Shown here piece by piece: positions 22,844 to 25,217 of a stretch of 25,217 nt of DNA. The first letter of the stretch is position 1. Each line of letters begins with the position of its first letter. Origin of the DNA: a virus; the IMG/VR virus record IMGVR_UViG_3300047510_001575, positions 1 through 25,217 of that record; one strand, given 5' to 3'. Below the pieces are notes generated by a model. That model did no database searches. It saw nothing but the letters and a program-made list of their open reading frames with translations, and was not told the origin of the DNA. The position numbers and the translations under genes were made by a program.

Positions 22844-24199
22844 TTAGCATCCTAGTAATTTTTTAATTTGAGTATAAGGTAAAACATTATAATCAGTTGT
22901 ATTTGTAGGAATATCTCTTGTATCGTAACAATTTAATATTTCTAATATTCTTTTGTCATTTTTTAAATTATCTAATTCATCGCAACATGTATTACCAAAT
23001 TGTAAATGTTTAAGATAACTTAAAGTTTTAGTAGCAAATTCACATTGTTTTTCATGGAGTTTTTCACAAAAATCTTTTTCTGTTTGATCCCCGCAGTTAT
23101 AACCTCGAACCCAAAATCTCAAAAAAGTATCAGTATTAATATAATATCCAAAAGGACATAAACCTGTAGAAGTATTTTGAGTAATAAATATAATATCTTC
23201 TGCAAGTATAGTACTTACTACCCAAGTATTAGTAATACTATTAAAAAATATATAGTAAACATCTGTTTCAATATAAAATACATAATAAGGATATCCATTA
23301 TATATTAAATGATTTCCTTCAGAATTTACTTGAATATCCGCTTCTACATTAATTTCAATAGGTGGTTTACCTGATAATAAAATAGATATTATAAGTTTTT
23401 CATCACAGCATTGGCAATCTATAGGAGAAATTTTTATGTTATATCCGCTAACTCCTAAATCAATAAATGAATACCTAGTATCTATGCCACCAAATTCAAT
23501 TATATATTGACCGTATGGACATTGATTAAAAGTAAATAAATAGCCACTTGGTTGCCAAACTCCAGGAGAAACTTCTTCTTCTAATACCCAAGCAGGAGTT
23601 CCAGCTGGGGCTGTAGATCCAGGAATAACAGAAGAATCAAAAGTCCAAAAAAGTCTATAATTAATTGTAGGACCTGACCAATTACTTGTAAATGTATAAG
23701 ATTTTTTGCCGTTTACATAAGTTCCTTGCCAAGTAAATTGAGTATTAAAAACTTCTAAAACATTAAAAGCAACTGTTATACAATTTAAATCCCATCCTTG
23801 TACAGCAGTAGGGCAAGCATTTTCAGTATAATAAATTCCTATTAATATTTGATCGTCAATTTCTTGATTAAAATAAGATAATTCCCAACGACCTAATTCT
23901 GAATTATAAGTAATAGTTAAAACATACCCTAATCCTAATTGAGATTCCCAAACTGTGCTATTATTAAATTCAAAAAATAATGGATCTCCTTCTCCATTAC
24001 TATATCCTCCAGCTTGAGTACTTTCTATTAAAATACCTGCGCTATTATAAATGTCTAATGTAATACCGCATTCACATGTTAATATTTTAACAGTAGAATT
24101 TATAGGCCCACATTCAGGTGTAGGAAGCTGAGTAATAGTTTCAGTATTATTTGCTAAATCAAGAGTAACTATTTCTTGACATCCTTTACATCCGCACAT
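22844..24199 (-). CDS. Cys-rich repeat protein, probable head or virion-surface fibre, 451 aa
   Basis: Twenty cysteines in 451 residues. N-terminus MCGCKGCQ gives a CXCXXC cluster; further pairs are CEC (42-44), CQCC (262-265) and CC (405-406). Three degenerate units of about 105-120 residues can be drawn at roughly 35-140, 141-262 and 267-369, each Trp/Tyr/Phe-rich and ending with a CP element and a terminal Cys (NACPTAVQGW; QCPYGQY; LCPFGYY). The final ~80 residues are helical with five more Cys, ending KKLLGC. Similar W-rich repeat proteins sit near capsid genes in Bacteroidota podoviruses, from memory. The gap to the upstream gene is 10 bases. Inference: metal- or disulfide-stabilised surface protein. 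No enzyme motif. Confidence 0.72.
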   Translation of the reverse strand: MCGCKGCQEIVTLDLANNTETITQLPTPECGPINSTVKILTCECGITLDIYNSAGILIESTQAGGYSNGEGDPLFFEFNNSTVWESQLGLGYVLTITYNSELGRWELSYFNQEIDDQILIGIYYTENACPTAVQGWDLNCITVAFNVLEVFNTQFTWQGTYVNGKKSYTFTSNWSGPTINYRLFWTFDSSVIPGSTAPAGTPAWVLEEEVSPGVWQPSGYLFTFNQCPYGQYIIEFGGIDTRYSFIDLGVSGYNIKISPIDCQCCDEKLIISILLSGKPPIEINVEADIQVNSEGNHLIYNGYPYYVFYIETDVYYIFFNSITNTWVVSTILAEDIIFITQNTSTGLCPFGYYINTDTFLRFWVRGYNCGDQTEKDFCEKLHEKQCEFATKTLSYLKHLQFGNTCCDELDNLKNDKRILEILNCYDTRDIPTNTTDYNVLPYTQIKKLLGC

Positions 24200-24209
24200 A
24201 ATTTAAATA

Positions 24210-25043
24210 TTAACAGGTTCCTCCACAACCGCAATCAACACATCCTGAAATAGTTTCACAGTAAGTTGTTGCAGCAGTAATTATAGCATCAGCTGTATCA
24301 TAATTTTCACAAGAAAACGCAGATTGAATTCCGTAGATAAATATTTCCATTTGGTCTACTTGCTCTTTTAATTTTTTTACAGTTTCTGTGTCACATGCAT
24401 TAATTAATTTAGTAACTAACGCATTCTTGCAATTACATAAATTGCATAAAAACAATTCTTTCTGTTCTTGATTTGTATGAGTAGTATCGTCGTTAAACTC
24501 TATTGTATAAACTACTGAGTAAATTCCGTCAGGATTATTCCAAGTAGCTTCATTAACAGCTATAAAAGAATTTGGTGTTGGCGTACCTATAGCAGTAGCG
24601 TAAACATTAGTTACGCCGTCATATAATACATATAAAGAATCTAGGTTGTAAGATTTTACAGTTCCTGGAACTGTAGTCTGTGAAATATTAACTTGATAAG
24701 TTCCTCCATTATTATTTCCTGTTCCTGTTAATAGTCCAATAATAGTAGTGCCTGGCAATATTCCAGAACCTACTAAAATTTGTCCTACAGCAAAATTACC
24801 TGAAGTGTGAGTTGTATCAGTAAAAGTAGTTCCAGAAATAAACCCTACTCCTTCTGCAACTACTCCTGGAGTTTGATCAGAATTATAAAATGCTACGTGA
24901 GCAAGTATAATATCAGTAGTTTCTCTATTTGTAGTCCATCCCCCTGGATTAGTAGCTAAGTCAAAAGGTAATGTATTTTCAGTAAGAGTTACTAGATTAC
25001 ATTTGCCTGTAAAAGACACATCAATTTTAGGATCAAAAACCAT
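24210..25043 (-). CDS. Cys-rich head-type structural protein with inserted GTGxYxV domain, 277 aa
   Basis: First gene after the terminator. Residues 1-66 and 132-190 look like one continuous beta domain (ETTDIILAHVAFYNSDQTPG; then DSLYVLYDGVTNVYATAIGT and YSVVYTIEFND) interrupted by residues 67-131 (GFISGTTFTDTTHTSGNFAV; then GILPGTTI and TGTGNNNGGTYQVNISQT). That middle piece matches a common small phage-surface module (S-G-T-T-x-x ... P-G-T-x-I ... G-T-Y-x-V). Residues 200-277 are helical with ten Cys (CNLCNC, YCETISGCVD, CGCGGTC). The next gene begins with a matching Cys cluster. Inference: head decoration or fibre base. Function unknown. Confidence 0.72.
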   Translation of the reverse strand: MVFDPKIDVSFTGKCNLVTLTENTLPFDLATNPGGWTTNRETTDIILAHVAFYNSDQTPGVVAEGVGFISGTTFTDTTHTSGNFAVGQILVGSGILPGTTIIGLLTGTGNNNGGTYQVNISQTTVPGTVKSYNLDSLYVLYDGVTNVYATAIGTPTPNSFIAVNEATWNNPDGIYSVVYTIEFNDDTTHTNQEQKELFLCNLCNCKNALVTKLINACDTETVKKLKEQVDQMEIFIYGIQSAFSCENYDTADAIITAATTYCETISGCVDCGCGGTC

Positions 25044-25059
25044 TAGAGTTTTGTTTTAT

Positions 25060-25067
25060 CAAAGTTA
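25060..25067 (-). promoter_or_regulatory. Possible Bacteroidota -7 box
   Basis: TAACTTTG on the minus strand matches the Bacteroidota -7 consensus TAnnTTTG and lies between the terminator and the ATG at 25043, where a new promoter would be expected. No TTG/TTTG -33 element is visible at the usual spacing (that stretch falls in the terminator stem), and such eight-base matches are common in AT-rich DNA. Weak call. Confidence 0.3.
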
Positions 25068-25070
25068 ATG

Positions 25071-25125
25071 AAAAAAATATAGTAGCCCACCACACAGACA
25101 GCAAAATTTGTGGTGGGACTACTAT
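25071..25125 (-). terminator. Intrinsic (rho-independent) terminator after the upstream gene
   Basis: On the minus strand, the arms at 25125-25110 and 25093-25079 pair over 15 base pairs with a single bulged base (25118), including an eight-base GC-rich core CCCACCAC/GTGGTGGG, around a 16-base loop. It is followed at once by a run of seven T (25077-25071). It starts 12 bases after the stop codon of the upstream gene. It is by far the strongest hairpin I noticed in the window and would uncouple abundant capsid-type transcription from the genes downstream. Confidence 0.9.
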
Positions 25126-25136
25126 GGGGCGGAGAA

Positions 25137-25217
25137 TTACAATTCGTTTAACAGTGTGTTAGGAATAAATCCTAAAACTGTAAGTACTTCACGGCCTGTA
25201 TTAGCTGTAGAAGAAAG
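25137..25217 (-). CDS. C-terminal 26 residues of an upstream gene, possibly the major capsid protein
   Basis: Hand translation from the window edge gives LSSTANTGREVLTVLGFIPN followed by TLLNEL and a TAA stop at 25139-25137. Only 26 residues are visible, so identification is weak. The assignment to a capsid gene rests on what follows: a strong terminator straight after the stop, and Cys-rich head-type proteins downstream, in a genome segment where crAss-like phages place the major capsid gene before the tail genes. Another head protein is possible. Confidence 0.55.
   Translation of the reverse strand, partial: LSSTANTGREVLTVLGFIPNTLLNEL

Noticed and set aside
1-25217. Alternative genetic code (TAG or TGA reassigned)
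   Set aside because: All frames are full length in the standard code, family-typical in size, and end mainly in TAA.
1-25217. tRNAs, CRISPR arrays, insertion sequences, integrase or attachment sites
   Set aside because: Coding sequence covers nearly the whole window, gaps are too short, and no cloverleaf, repeat-spacer array or transposase was seen.

Overview
The window looks like a virion-assembly segment of a crAss-like bacteriophage (order Crassvirales; tailed, podovirus-like, infecting Bacteroidota). The DNA is AT-rich and every credible gene lies on the minus strand, so transcription runs from position 25217 towards 1. Genes are packed almost without gaps: many stop/start overlaps, the longest non-coding stretch about 90 bases, and no tRNA, IS or CRISPR. 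The assignment rests on gene order and recognisable family sequences: an IHF-like protein beside a tail-adaptor protein, a very large muzzle/stabilisation-type protein, then a run of very large low-complexity internal (cargo) proteins. No database search was possible.

Layout in the direction of transcription. (1) 25217-25137: C-terminus of a gene, probably the major capsid protein, closed by a strong intrinsic terminator. (2) 25043-22844: two cysteine-rich proteins, probably head- or virion-surface fibres. (3) 22778-18713: a fibre/adhesin cassette with a small beta-rich anchor protein, a large protein combining an arabinofuranosidase-B-like sandwich with a CBM-like insert, a 76-aa protein, a C1q/TNF-like jelly-roll candidate, a repeat-containing tail fibre, and a 106-aa protein. 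(4) 18659-16884: lysis and small proteins: holin, 82-aa two-helix membrane protein, M15 peptidase endolysin, a Lys-rich protein ending in a cationic amphipathic helix, and two very small basic proteins. (5) 16852-10056: neck/tail block: adaptor (tail stabilisation), IHF-like protein, 91-aa protein, ring/tubular protein, and a 1489-aa muzzle-type protein. (6) 10056-1: four consecutive large proteins of the internal cargo type (677, 1195, 898 and at least 562 aa), the last running off the left edge towards where crAss-like phages usually carry the giant virion RNA-polymerase genes.

How the parts fit: block 1-2 builds and decorates the capsid, block 3 recognises host surface glycans, block 4 lyses the cell, block 5 makes the portal-proximal ring stack and muzzle, and block 6 supplies proteins expected to be packaged in the head or barrel and ejected with the DNA. 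Of 23 visible stop codons, 22 are TAA, one is TGA and none is TAG. Reading frames stay intact in the standard code.

The items most worth a second look are the GG-x-M/L motif array shared by two adjacent cargo proteins, a domain inserted inside a Cys-rich head-type protein, the nested lectin architecture of the 472-aa protein, a repeated 21-base gene start in the fibre cassette, and an antimicrobial-peptide-like helix in the lysis region.
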